DNA from: Rhodobacter viridis
GTDB taxonomy: Bacteria > Pseudomonadota > Alphaproteobacteria > Rhodobacterales > Rhodobacteraceae
Direction of reading: 5' to 3'
NCBI RefSeq assembly: GCF_003217355.1
Contig: NZ_QJTK01000014.1
Coordinates: forward strand, 1 to 64,000
DNA: 64,000 nucleotides
Part shown: positions 39,587 through 49,300 of the stretch, piece after piece
Layout of the letters: each line of letters begins with the position of its first letter
Numbering within the stretch: the first letter of the stretch is position 1
The notes under the pieces: model-generated
Database searches by the model: none
Told to the model about the DNA's origin: nothing
Seen by the model: only the letters and a program-made list of their open reading frames with translations
Made by a program: the position numbers and the translations under genes

Positions 39587-40792
39587 ATGCGCGCACCGGT
39601 CCGGGTCCAAGCCCCGCAGTTTTCGCAACCCGTCCGACAGATCGTCTCGATGCTGGTCGTGCTGGCGCTTGTCGGCGCGGGAGGGTTTCTGGCCTATGCC
39701 CGCATCTACCCGATCTTCCAGACCAATCCGCTGCTGAATGGGCTCATTGGCGGGGTCTTCGTGCTCGGCGTTCTGGGCTGTTTCTGGCAGGTGGTGCAGC
39801 TGGTGAAAGCGGTCAGCTGGATCGAAAGCTTCGCCGCCGACCGCCCCGGCCGGCCGATGTATCGCCCGCCGCAGATGCTGGTGCCCTTGGCGGCCCTTCT
39901 GGGCCGCGGTGGCGCGAGCCGCACCATCGCCACGACCGCCGCCCGCTCGATCCTTGAATCGGTGGCCGCGCGGATCGACGAGGCCCGCGACATCACCCGC
40001 TATCTCTCGAACCTGCTGATCTTCCTTGGCCTGCTTGGCACCTTCTACGGCCTTGCCACCACCGTCCCGGGCGTCGTCGACACGATCCGCGCCCTTGCCC
40101 CGCAAGAGGGCGAAGCGGCCACCGCCGTCTTTTCGCGGCTGATGTCGGGGCTTGAGGGCCAGCTGGGCGGCATGGGCACGGCCTTTTCCTCGTCGCTGCT
40201 CGGTCTTGCCGGATCGCTGGTCGTCGGACTTCTCGAACTTTTCGCCACGCATGGGCAGAACCGCTTCTATGGCGAGCTGGAGGACTGGATTTCCTCGATC
40301 ACCCGGCTTTCCTTTGCCGCGGCCGAGGTCGAAGGTGCGGGCGAGGCTTCGGCCGTGGCCGGGGTGCTTGACCACATGGCCGAGCAGATGGATGCGTTGC
40401 AGACGCTCTTCATCCGGGCCGAACAGGCCCGCGGGCAGACCGAGACGCGGCTCGCGCAGCTGACACAAGGGTTTGGCGATCTGTCGCTCAAACTCGGCGC
40501 CGAACTCGACGCACGGGCGGCGCAGGCGCTGGCGCTCTCGCGCATGGCCGAGGGACAGGAACGGCTGATCGCGGCGCTCGACCGGATGGCCGCACAGGCC
40601 GCGGCAGAACGCGACGCCGATCTGGATGTCGATGCCGAAATGCGGATGCGGCTGCGCTCGATCGACATGCAGATGTCGCGGATGCTGGAAGAAATGTCCG
40701 CCGGACGGCAGGAAAGCATGGCCGATCTGCGCAACGATTTCGCGGCGCTGACGCGCGCGATCATGGCCCGCGCCCGCGGCGGGGAGGGCTGA
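39587..40792 (+). CDS. TolQ/MotA/ExbB-like stator protein
   Basis: A 401-residue inner-membrane protein with hydrophobic segments at about 20-40, 50-70, 145-165 and 195-220. The central block LSNLLIFLGLLGTFYGLATT resembles the proton-channel segment of MotA/TolQ/ExbB proteins. Unlike ExbB it has a long helical cytoplasmic tail (about 230-400) of coiled-coil type. It is followed one base later by an OmpA/MotB-like gene, so the two should form one ion-driven complex. The load it drives is unknown. Confidence 0.85.
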   Translation: MRAPVRVQAPQFSQPVRQIVSMLVVLALVGAGGFLAYARIYPIFQTNPLLNGLIGGVFVLGVLGCFWQVVQLVKAVSWIESFAADRPGRPMYRPPQMLVPLAALLGRGGASRTIATTAARSILESVAARIDEARDITRYLSNLLIFLGLLGTFYGLATTVPGVVDTIRALAPQEGEAATAVFSRLMSGLEGQLGGMGTAFSSSLLGLAGSLVVGLLELFATHGQNRFYGELEDWISSITRLSFAAAEVEGAGEASAVAGVLDHMAEQMDALQTLFIRAEQARGQTETRLAQLTQGFGDLSLKLGAELDARAAQALALSRMAEGQERLIAALDRMAAQAAAERDADLDVDAEMRMRLRSIDMQMSRMLEEMSAGRQESMADLRNDFAALTRAIMARARGGEG

Positions 40793-40793
40793 G

Positions 40794-42062
40794 ATGGCGC
40801 TCTCGGGCCGTCGCGGGCAGCGCTTCACCACCACCAACGTCTGGCCGGGCTTCGTCGATGCGATGGGCGCCCTGCTGATGGTGCTGATCTTCGTGCTGTC
40901 GATCTTCATGATGGTGCAGTCGATGCTGCGCGACACGATCACGACGAAGGACCACGAGCTGGACGCACTGTCGGCGCAGGTCGCCGGGCTGGCGCAGGCG
41001 CTGTCGCTGGAACAGGCGAAGACCGAGACCCTGACCGGACGGCTGGATGCCGCGGGCGCGCGGATCACCGCCTTCGAGGCGCAGGTGGCGGGGCTTCTGG
41101 CCGACAAGGCGGCGCAGGAGGCGACGATTTCCAGCCTGCAGGGCAATCTGAAGACCTCGGACGAGGCCTTGGCGGCGGCCCGGTTGCAGCTTGAGGAAGC
41201 GCGCAAAAAGGCCGAGGAAACCCTGACGCTTCTGGCCGCGGCCGAGGCGGCAAAGAAGGATCTGCAGGGCAAGCTCGATGTGCAGCTGAGCGAGGCCGAA
41301 AAACAGGCGGCGCTGAAGGCCGTGGCGGAAAAGACCCTGACCGAGACGCGGGCCGAAGGCGATCGCAAGGCGGAACAGGTGGCGCTGCTCAACCAGCAGG
41401 TGGCGGCTTTGCGCACGCAACTGGCGGATCTGCAGGCGGTTCTGGATGCGGCCAAGGCCAAGGATGCCGACGCCAAGGTGCAGGTCGAGGCGCTGGGAAG
41501 CCAGCTCAATTCGGCCTTGGCGCAAGTGGCGGCGGAACAGAAACGCCGCGCCGCGCTGGAGGAAGAGGCCCGCAAGAAGGCCGAGGCCGAGGCGAAGGAT
41601 CTGGCCCGGTATCGCTCCGAATTCTTCGGTCGGATGTCGCAACTGCTGGACGGGCGCGCGGGGGTGCGGGTCGTCGGCGATCGCTTCGTCTTTTCCTCCG
41701 AAGTGCTTTTCGAGCTGGGCTCGGCCGATCTTTCGCCCGAGGGGCAGGCGCAGATTTCGCGCGTGGCCGAGACCTTCCGCGAGCTGGCCGCCGAGATCCC
41801 GCCCGAGATCGACTGGGTGCTGGAGGTGGACGGTTTCACCGATGACACGCCGCTCTCGGGTCAGGGCGCGTTCAAGGACAACTGGCAGCTGTCGCAGGCC
41901 CGGGCGCTCTCGGTGGTGAAATATCTGATCGACGCGCAGGGCTTCGCGCCGAAACGGCTGGCGGCGGCGGGCTTTGGCGAATTCCGCCCGGTGGCCGTGG
42001 GCAACAGCGCCGAAGCGCGGGCGCAAAACCGCCGGATCGAGTTGAAGCTGACCGAGCGTTAA
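40794..42062 (+). CDS. OmpA/MotB-like peptidoglycan-binding stator partner
   Basis: A 422-residue protein with one transmembrane helix near the N-terminus (LLMVLIFVLSIFMMVQSML, about 27-45), a long coiled coil (about 55-270) and a C-terminal OmpA-type domain (about 295-420: LFELGSADLSPEGQAQISRV, AAAGFGEFRPVA, NRRIELKL). The order matches MotB-type plug proteins that anchor a stator to peptidoglycan; an Asp in the membrane-proximal WPGFVDAMG segment could be the ion-binding residue. It starts one base after its TolQ/MotA-like partner. The unusually long coiled coil distinguishes it from flagellar MotB. Confidence 0.85.
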   Translation: MALSGRRGQRFTTTNVWPGFVDAMGALLMVLIFVLSIFMMVQSMLRDTITTKDHELDALSAQVAGLAQALSLEQAKTETLTGRLDAAGARITAFEAQVAGLLADKAAQEATISSLQGNLKTSDEALAAARLQLEEARKKAEETLTLLAAAEAAKKDLQGKLDVQLSEAEKQAALKAVAEKTLTETRAEGDRKAEQVALLNQQVAALRTQLADLQAVLDAAKAKDADAKVQVEALGSQLNSALAQVAAEQKRRAALEEEARKKAEAEAKDLARYRSEFFGRMSQLLDGRAGVRVVGDRFVFSSEVLFELGSADLSPEGQAQISRVAETFRELAAEIPPEIDWVLEVDGFTDDTPLSGQGAFKDNWQLSQARALSVVKYLIDAQGFAPKRLAAAGFGEFRPVAVGNSAEARAQNRRIELKLTER

Positions 42063-43129
42063 GCCGCCAGATCGTGGCGCAGGATCGCCGCTTCCGAGGC
42101 GCTCAGAATGCGCCGCGCGAACGGCCCGTAGCGCATCGGATCGGCGTCAATCCCGGGCAGAAGCCGCAGCAGCGCCCGCCGCTGATCCTCGGCGATGCCC
42201 TCGATCTCGGTCGCGGCGGGGTGGAAGCTTTCGGTCTCGACCCCGTTCGCGCGCAGCACCTGATGGCGCTCGAACAGCAGATGCAGATAGGTGACCTCGG
42301 GCAGGGTCGTCTCGACCCGGACGGACGTGCCATTCACCAGATCGATTGCCTGAACCAGCACCTCGGGCTCGTTGAACAGCGCCCGCGCGGCGCGGCCCGT
42401 CACCAAAAGCCGATGCTGCGGCGAAACGCGCAACTCGCCTCCTGATTGCAGAAACCCGAACGCCCCCGCCCGCAACCGCACCGGACGCAAATGTGGCAGC
42501 GCATAAAGCCGGGCCCCGCTCATCCGCCGCGAGCCGATCCAAAGCAGCTCCTGCGCGCCCTCGTCGCGGGTCCAGACCCGGTCGCCGGGCCGCAGCGCCT
42601 CGACCGGGCGCGGCCCGCGCGGCGTGTCGATCAGCGTGCCCGGCGTGAAACAGATGACCCCGGGTTCGGGCAAGCGCTGGCTCTCGGGGCGCAGATCGAC
42701 GTTGCTTTCGACCAGCCACAGATCGGTGTCGCGCGGGGGCATGCGGCCTGCAAACATCAACAGACGCGCCCGCGCTTCGGGCAGTTCGACCAGCGTGATG
42801 ACATAGGAGGCGATGCCGTCGGTCACGGTAAAGCTTTGATCCGGAAGGTCGGGCAGATCTGCCGCGGCGCGAAAGGCGGCACTGCCACCGCCGTCGACCG
42901 CCACGCCCAGAAGTCGGCGCACCACCCGCGCCGCGCGCTGGCGCAGCGCCTCGCTGCCCTCGGCCCCGCTCAGGATCAGAACGTCGCTTGGCCCATCGAC
43001 CCGGACCGCGTCACCGGTCCAGCGCCAACACGCCCCGGTGGAAAGGCTTGAGACCGGAGCGCCGAAAGCGCCATCGATCTCTGTCTGGACCCACGATATG
43101 ACGAAGGTGCCCAGATAGCCCGGCTTCAT
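42059..43129 (-). CDS. Hint (Hedgehog/intein) domain protein
   Basis: A 356-residue protein whose central Hint domain starts at about residue 158 with CFTPGTLIDTPRGPRPVEAL, followed by RPGDRVWTRDEGAQELLWIG and VSPQHRLLV, the block usually containing the TxxH-like catalytic positions. Such proteins are common in Rhodobacterales; from family knowledge they may self-cleave, but a target is unknown. The N-terminal part (1-155) is unrecognised and has no clear signal peptide. Convergent with the stator pair, stops overlapping. Confidence 0.85.
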   Translation of the reverse strand: MKPGYLGTFVISWVQTEIDGAFGAPVSSLSTGACWRWTGDAVRVDGPSDVLILSGAEGSEALRQRAARVVRRLLGVAVDGGGSAAFRAAADLPDLPDQSFTVTDGIASYVITLVELPEARARLLMFAGRMPPRDTDLWLVESNVDLRPESQRLPEPGVICFTPGTLIDTPRGPRPVEALRPGDRVWTRDEGAQELLWIGSRRMSGARLYALPHLRPVRLRAGAFGFLQSGGELRVSPQHRLLVTGRAARALFNEPEVLVQAIDLVNGTSVRVETTLPEVTYLHLLFERHQVLRANGVETESFHPAATEIEGIAEDQRRALLRLLPGIDADPMRYGPFARRILSASEAAILRHDLAA

Positions 43130-43257
43130 TGCCTGTATGTCCTGCCTCGAAGTATGGACCCTTCGGTCCTTGATTAAGGCAAACCTAACACGGGTGATTC
43201 GGCTTGTGAATCCCCTTTGATCCAGATCAAGAAAAAGACAACTTCAGGCTGAATTTT

Positions 43258-44178
43258 TCAGAATTTCATCCGCAACCGGATCGAGCCGACAAATTGCCCC
43301 TCGGGCTGACCGACGAACTCGCGCGAGAGCCAGGTGACGCCGTAAAAGACCCCCACCCGACCAAGCCGCGTGGAAAGGCCCGCGCGCAGACGGGTGCGGG
43401 TCGGCTCGGGCTGGACATCCCAGCCCCCCGGCAGATAGGCGCTGTCGACGACATGCGCGATATCGGCCCCGACGACGAACGACGTGCCCTCGCCCCCGGT
43501 GCCGGAAATGCCGACATAGCGCTGCCCGGTCACCTCGTCGCGCAGCCACAGCGCCCCGGTCTCGCGCTCGCCAAAGGCCAGATCGGCACCGACGCGCAGC
43601 AGGCTTTCATCCCCGGCCCGGGCTTCGGCAAAGGGGCGCACCTCGGCCCGCCCCAGGGCCACGGGCCGCGCGATTTCGCCGCTGATCACCGGATAAAGAT
43701 GGTTGGGCAGCTGGCTGTCGGCGGCGCGGGGGCTGGGCTGGTTCAGCCAGTCGTGCAGATCGCCCTGCAACTCGGAAATCCCGTTCGCCGGGCCGGTCCA
43801 GACCAGACCGAAGCCCAGATCCGCCTCGGTCGTGGCGGTGGGGGCAAAGGGCGTGTGGATCGCATAGCTCGCCTTGCCGACATAGCGCCGATCGCCGTGC
43901 AGGCTTTGCAGCCGCGACGGCGCGATCACCGCGCCGCTCAGCCGGTATTCGAGGATCTCGAAGGGACGCCCGGGCAACGTGCCATTCCACCCCGGGCCGC
44001 GCAGCCAGGACATCGCGTAAGATCCGGTCTGCCAGCGGTCCTTGCCATCGCCCAGCAGGTCGTTGTTCAGGAAATGCCCAAAGCCCAGCGCCCGTGAGGC
44101 CGGGCTTTCCGCCTGAACGGTCGCGGGAAGGGCCAGAAGGCCGCAAAGGGCCAGAACGAGCGAAATCAGGCGCGGCAT
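43258..44178 (-). CDS. Lipid A deacylase LpxR-family outer-membrane protein
   Basis: A 306-residue beta-barrel precursor with a signal peptide (LISLVLALCGLLALPATVQA) and a C-terminal Phe as in outer-membrane proteins. The FLNNDLLGDGKDRWQTGSY block (about residues 36-54) matches the start of the LpxR/DUF2219 family, whose members remove 3'-acyl chains from lipid A. Catalytic activity is not certain in this branch. It stands alone, upstream of imuA in the opposite direction. Confidence 0.83.
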   Translation of the reverse strand: MPRLISLVLALCGLLALPATVQAESPASRALGFGHFLNNDLLGDGKDRWQTGSYAMSWLRGPGWNGTLPGRPFEILEYRLSGAVIAPSRLQSLHGDRRYVGKASYAIHTPFAPTATTEADLGFGLVWTGPANGISELQGDLHDWLNQPSPRAADSQLPNHLYPVISGEIARPVALGRAEVRPFAEARAGDESLLRVGADLAFGERETGALWLRDEVTGQRYVGISGTGGEGTSFVVGADIAHVVDSAYLPGGWDVQPEPTRTRLRAGLSTRLGRVGVFYGVTWLSREFVGQPEGQFVGSIRLRMKF

Positions 44179-44335
44179 GGTTTCCTGTCGGTCGAAGACG
44201 TTTCGGTAGGGTCACATTAACCACGCCTTCGCGCCCGATCCCGGCGAAAATGCGGCCCTGTCGCGGTATCTGCGGGACGCGACTTTGCCGCCACACGGAC
44301 TCGCCCCCGCCGCCGCCCCGCGCTATTCTTGGCCC

Positions 44336-44929
44336 ATGACCGAGCCATCCCCCACCGGCTTTGCCGCCGCCTTTCCGCCCCGCCGCGGCCGCACCCACGA
44401 GGTGCAGGGCCCCGGCGCCCAGGTCTTTGCCGCTGTTCTCGCCGGGGTTTTGGACGCTCCGGTGCTTTGGGTGCGCCCGCCGCGCGGCCTTGATCCGCTG
44501 CATCCGCCCGGCCTTGCCCGATTCTGCGATCCCTCGGCGCTGCTCTTCGCCGCCGCGCCGAATCCGACCGAAGTTCTGGCCGTGGCGGAGGAGGCGCTGC
44601 GCTCGGGCGCGGTGGCGGCGGTGATCTTCGAGGTGACGAAACCCCTGACCCTGACCGCCGGGCGGCGGCTGCAACTGGCGGCCGAGGCGGGGCAAAGCCT
44701 TGGTCTGGCGTTGATTTCCGAGGGTCTGGGCTCGCCCGCCGCGGAAACCCGCTGGCACTGCGCGCCCCTGCTTTCCCCCGAAGACTCGACTCTGTGGCGC
44801 TGGTCTCTTACAAAGAACAAATCGGGAACAATCGACTCTTGGGACCTGCGCTGGGATGACGAAACGCATCGTATCGCTGTGGTTGCCGCGTCTGGCGGTG
44901 GACCGGGCCCTGCGGGCGCGCCCGGTTGA
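44336..44929 (+). CDS. imuA: ImuA, mutasome RecA-like protein
   Basis: A 197-residue distant RecA relative that, with ImuB and DnaE2, carries out SOS error-prone translesion synthesis. The family pattern TRWHCAPL...WSLTKNKSGTIDSWDLRW is at about residues 138-180. ATG 44336 is chosen from the alignment of the N-terminus (TEPSPTGFAAAFPPRRGRTHEV). The 3' end overlaps imuB by 74 bases, and a LexA-type box lies inside its coding sequence near that overlap. No LexA box was seen upstream of imuA itself. Confidence 0.85.
   Translation: MTEPSPTGFAAAFPPRRGRTHEVQGPGAQVFAAVLAGVLDAPVLWVRPPRGLDPLHPPGLARFCDPSALLFAAAPNPTEVLAVAEEALRSGAVAAVIFEVTKPLTLTAGRRLQLAAEAGQSLGLALISEGLGSPAAETRWHCAPLLSPEDSTLWRWSLTKNKSGTIDSWDLRWDDETHRIAVVAASGGGPGPAGAPG
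44815..44829. promoter_or_regulatory. LexA (SOS) box inside imuA, before imuB
   Basis: GAAC-AAATCGG-GAAC (equivalently GTTC-N7-GTTC on minus) is an exact match to the alphaproteobacterial LexA consensus, including that used in R. sphaeroides. It lies 26 bases upstream of the imuB ATG, inside the imuA coding sequence, so SOS control may act directly on an imuB-dnaE2 promoter. Confidence 0.75.
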
Positions 44930-46340
44930 GGGGCCCTTTGCGCTGGCCCTGCGCAGCGGCCCTGCCGAACGTCTGCACGATCTGACCGCCGCCGCCGAGG
45001 CGCAGGGGCTGGCGCGCGGCATGGCTCTGGCCGAGGCGCGGGCGCTATGCCCGGGGCTTGTCGTCCACCCGGCCGATCCGGCGGGGGATGCACGTTTCCT
45101 GCGCGGTCTGGCGCGCTGGCTCGGCCGGTTCAGCCCGCGCGTGGCGCTCGACGGTCCCGACGGGCTTTTGCTGGATCTGACCGGCGTCGCGCATCTGTGG
45201 GGGGGCGAGGCCGACTGGCTGACGGAGCTGCGCCGCGCGCTCTCGCGGGCCGGGCTTGGTGCCCGACTGGGACTGGCCGACACGCCCGGAGCCGCCTGGG
45301 CCTTGGCGCATAGCGGCGAGGGCGTCGCCGCCCCCGGTGCCACCCGCGCGGCGCTGGCGCCGCTGCCCGTCACCGCGCTGCGCCTGCCGCCCGCCACCAC
45401 GATCCCGCTGCAACGGCTCGGCCTGCGGCAGATTTCCGACCTGCTCGCCCTGCCCCGCGCCGCCCTTGGCCGCCGCTTCGGCCCCGAGGTCGGTCTCGCG
45501 CTCGACCGCGCGCTGGGGCTTTTGCCCGAGGCGCTGGCCCCCCTGCCCGAACCGCCCCGCTTCGCGCTGCGCCTGACCCTGCCCGAACCGATCGGCCGGG
45601 TCGAAGATGTGATGGCCGGGGCGGACCGGCTGCTGCGCCCCCTGTGCGACCGGCTCGCCGCGGCCGAGGCCGGGGCGCGGCACCTGACGCTCACGCTGCG
45701 CCGGGTCGATGCCGCCGAGCATCAGGTCGCGCTGCGCCTCGCCGCGCCCCTGCGCGATCCGCGCCGGATCCTGCCCCTGTTCCTGCGCGGCATCGAGGCT
45801 GCGGATGCGGGGTTCGGCATCGACCAGCTGCGTCTCGCCGCAACCGGGGTCGAGCCCCTGCCCGCCACGCAGCTCGCCACCCGCGCCGCGGGCACCACCC
45901 CGCCCGAGGGCGCGCTTGACGATCTGATCACCCGGCTTGGCACCCGCATCGGGCTGGAGAACATCCGCCGTGCGCTCCCCGCCGAAAGCCACATCCCCGC
46001 GCGCAGCTTCCTGATCGCCCCCGCCGCCCTCGTGCCGCCAGCCCCGCGCACCGGCTGGGCCGTGGCCCGCCCCCGCCCGGTGACGCTCTTTGCGCCCGAA
46101 CCCGTCGCCGCCCCCGCCCGCCCGGCACCGCCACGCAACTTCCGCTGGCGCCGCCGCGCCTTCACCACCGCCCGCGCAACGGGCCCCGAACGCATCGCGC
46201 CCGAATGGTGGCTGGGCGAGGAAAGCTGGCGCGGCGGCCTGCGCGACTACTGGCGCATCGACACCACCACTGGCCCGCGGCTCTGGCTTTTCTTCACGCC
46301 CGAGGCCCCCGGCTGGTTCGCCGAAGGCGAATTCGCGTGA
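44856..46340 (+). CDS. imuB: ImuB, Y-family-like mutasome protein
   Basis: Catalytically inactive Y-family polymerase relative that bridges ImuA/DnaE2 and the sliding clamp in SOS mutagenesis. The 494-residue protein opens with MTKRIVSLWLPRLAVDRALR, lacking the catalytic acidic motif of true Y polymerases, as known for ImuB. A helix-hairpin-helix region (LPLQRLGLRQISDLLALPR near 178-196) and the C-terminal ImuB-C region (WWLGEESWRGGLRDYWRI, about 450-467) are present. It overlaps imuA by 74 bases and joins dnaE2 by GTGA. Confidence 0.92.
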   Translation: MTKRIVSLWLPRLAVDRALRARPVEGPFALALRSGPAERLHDLTAAAEAQGLARGMALAEARALCPGLVVHPADPAGDARFLRGLARWLGRFSPRVALDGPDGLLLDLTGVAHLWGGEADWLTELRRALSRAGLGARLGLADTPGAAWALAHSGEGVAAPGATRAALAPLPVTALRLPPATTIPLQRLGLRQISDLLALPRAALGRRFGPEVGLALDRALGLLPEALAPLPEPPRFALRLTLPEPIGRVEDVMAGADRLLRPLCDRLAAAEAGARHLTLTLRRVDAAEHQVALRLAAPLRDPRRILPLFLRGIEAADAGFGIDQLRLAATGVEPLPATQLATRAAGTTPPEGALDDLITRLGTRIGLENIRRALPAESHIPARSFLIAPAALVPPAPRTGWAVARPRPVTLFAPEPVAAPARPAPPRNFRWRRRAFTTARATGPERIAPEWWLGEESWRGGLRDYWRIDTTTGPRLWLFFTPEAPGWFAEGEFA

Positions 46341-49300
46341 GTGAGCCGGGAAATCGAACCCCTCCGGTGGAGGGGGTCCCCGGCGAACGCCCCTGCGCGT
46401 CGCAGGGGCCAGCAAAGGCAGGATCAAGACCCCCTCCCGCACCCCCCTCCCCTTTTCATCTTGCCGAAAATACCTCGGGGGGTGAGGGGGGCAGCGCCCC
46501 CCTTTCGGGGCCCGCAGCGCAGCCCGCCTATGCAGAACTCTGCATCACCTCGAACTTCAGCTTTCTGACCGGCGCTTCCCACCCCGAGGAACTGGTCACC
46601 CGTGCCGCCGATCTGGGCCTGACCGCACTGGCCATCACCGACCGCAATTCGCTTGCGGGCGTCGTGCGGGCCTTCGCGGCGCTGAAGGAACTCAGACGCG
46701 CCCGCAACGACGTGCCCATCCGCAGCGCCACCGTGACCGACACCTCGGCCCGCCTCAGCACCGAAACCACCCTCCCCCGCCCCAAGGCCGACGCCTTGCC
46801 GCGGCTCATCACCGGCGCCCGGCTGATCCTGCGCGACGCGCTCTGCGACTGGATCGCGCTCCCCACCGACCGCGCCGCCTATGAACGGCTCAGCCAACTG
46901 CTCACGCTCGGCAAACGCCGCGCCCCGAAGGGCGATTGCCACCTCGACCTTGCCGATCTGCACGCAGAGGGCCGCGGCCTGATCCTGATCGCCCTGCCGC
47001 AAGCGCCCCTGTCGCCGAAGATCGCCCATGAGCTGACCGAGATGGCGCGGCGCTTCCCCGGCCATGTCTTTCTGGGCGCCGCACCGCGTTATGACGGCTC
47101 CGACCGCGCCCATTTCGCCGCCCTCTCGGCGCTGGCTCTTGCCACCTCGGCGCCGATGGTCGCGGTGGGGGACGTGCTGATGCACCGCGCGGCAAGGCGC
47201 CAACTCGCCGATGTGCTCACCTGCCTGCGCGAAGGGCTGACCATCGACCGCATCGGCACCAAGGCCCTGCCGAATGCCGAACGCCGCCTGAAATCCGGCG
47301 CCGAAATGGCGCGGCTTTTCGCCGACCATCCGGCCGCGATCCGCCGCACGCTCGACATCGCCGCGCGCATCCAGTTCGACCTGTCCGATCTCAGCTACGA
47401 CTACCCCGCAAGCCTCGGCCCCGAGGCGCCACAGGACCGCCTGACCCGCCTGACCTGGGAGGGCCTTGCGCGCCGTTGCCCGGACGGCATCCCCGACCGC
47501 TTCCGCGCCTTGGCGGAGAAGGAACTCGCCCTTGTCGCCGACTTGGGCTTTGCCGCCTATTTCCTGACGGTCCACGACATCGTCGCCTTCGCCCGCGCGC
47601 GCAACATCCTGTGTCAGGGCCGCGGCTCGGCGGCGAATTCCATCCTGTGCTGGGCGCTCGGCATCACCGATGTCCGCCCCGACCAGATTTCCATGGTCTT
47701 CGAGCGCTTCATCTCGAAACACCGCGGCGAGCCGCCCGATATCGACGTGGATTTCGAACACGAACGCCGCGAAGAGGTGATCCAGCATATCTACGACACC
47801 TACGGCCGCGACCGCGCCGGGCTTTGCGCGACGGTGATCCACTTCCGCACCCGCGCCGCGATCCGCGAGGTGGGCAAGGTCATGGGCCTGTCCGCCGACA
47901 CCACCGCGGCGCTGACCGGGCAGATCTGGGGCAGTTCCTCCAAAGGCGCCGACCCCGCCCGGCTGCGCGAATTGGGCCTTGATCCGGAGAACCGCCGTCT
48001 GGCGCAAACCATCCGCCTGATCGGCGAGATCATCGGCTTTCCGCGCCATCTGTCGCAACATGTCGGCGGCTTCGTCATCACCCGCGGTCGGCTCGACGCG
48101 CTTTGCCCGATCGAGAATGCCGCGATGGAGGGGCGCACGGTGATCGAATGGGACAAGGACGACATCGACACCTTGGGCATTCTCAAGGTCGACATCCTCA
48201 GCCTTGGCATGCTGACCTGCCTGCGCAAGGCCTTTGCCCTGCTTGAAAAGACCGGCGGGCCCAGCCTGACGCTGGGCACCGTGCCGCAGGAAGATGCGCC
48301 CACCTATGCGATGCTGTCCCGCGCCGATGCCATCGGCGTCTTTCAGGTCGAAAGCCGGGCGCAGATGAATTTCCTGCCGCGGATGCGCCCGCGCACCTTT
48401 TACGATCTGGTGATCGAGGTCGCCATCGTCCGCCCCGGCCCGATTCAGGGCGGCATGGTCCATCCCTATATCGCCCGCCGTCAGGGCCGCGAGGCGGTCA
48501 GCTTCCCGTCAAAAGATCTGGAAGGCGTTCTGGGCAAGACCCTTGGCGTGCCGCTTTTCCAGGAGCAGGCGATGCAGATCGCCGTCGTCGGCGCGGGCTT
48601 TTCCCCCGAGGAAGCCGACCGCCTGCGCCGCTCGATCGCCACCTTCCGGCGCATGGGCACGATCGCGACCTTCCGCGACCGCTTCATCGCCGGGATGCTG
48701 GACCGCGGCTACGAACAGACCTTTGCCGAGGCCAGTTTCGCGCAGATCGAGGGCTTTGCCGAATATGGTTTCCCCGAAAGCCATGCCGCGGCTTTCGCGA
48801 TGCTGACCTATGTGTCCTCCTGGCTCAAATGCCATTACCCGGCGCATTTCGCCTGCGCGCTTTTGAATGCCCAGCCGATGGGCTTTTACGCCCCGGCGCA
48901 GATCGTGCGCGATGCGCGCGAGCATGGGATCGAGGTGCGGCCCGTCTCGGTCAATGCCTCGGACTGGGACAACACGCTCGAACGCCGCACCGATGGGCGC
49001 TTCGCGCTGCGGCTCGGCTTCCGGCAGGTGAAGGGGTTGCGCGAAGACGACGCGGGCTGGATCGTCGCGGCACGCGGCAATGGGTATCCCGATCCGCAGG
49101 CGCTCTGGCTGCGGGCGGGGGTGGGCGCCGCGACGCTCGAACGGCTGGCCGAGGCCGATGCTTTTGCGGGCATGGGCCTGACCCGGCGCGATGCTTTGTG
49201 GCAGGTCCGGGCGATCCGCGCGCCGCGGCCCTTGCCGCTGTTCTCGGACCCGCTTGATGGCGAGGGGATCGTGGAAGCCCCGCCCACCCTGCCGATGATG

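Noticed and set aside
39587-42062. Stator pair as a Zorya defence system
   Set aside because: Only ZorA/ZorB-like architecture is present. No ZorC, ZorD or ZorE helicase or nuclease gene is next to it, and neighbours are core genes, so a defence call is not supported.
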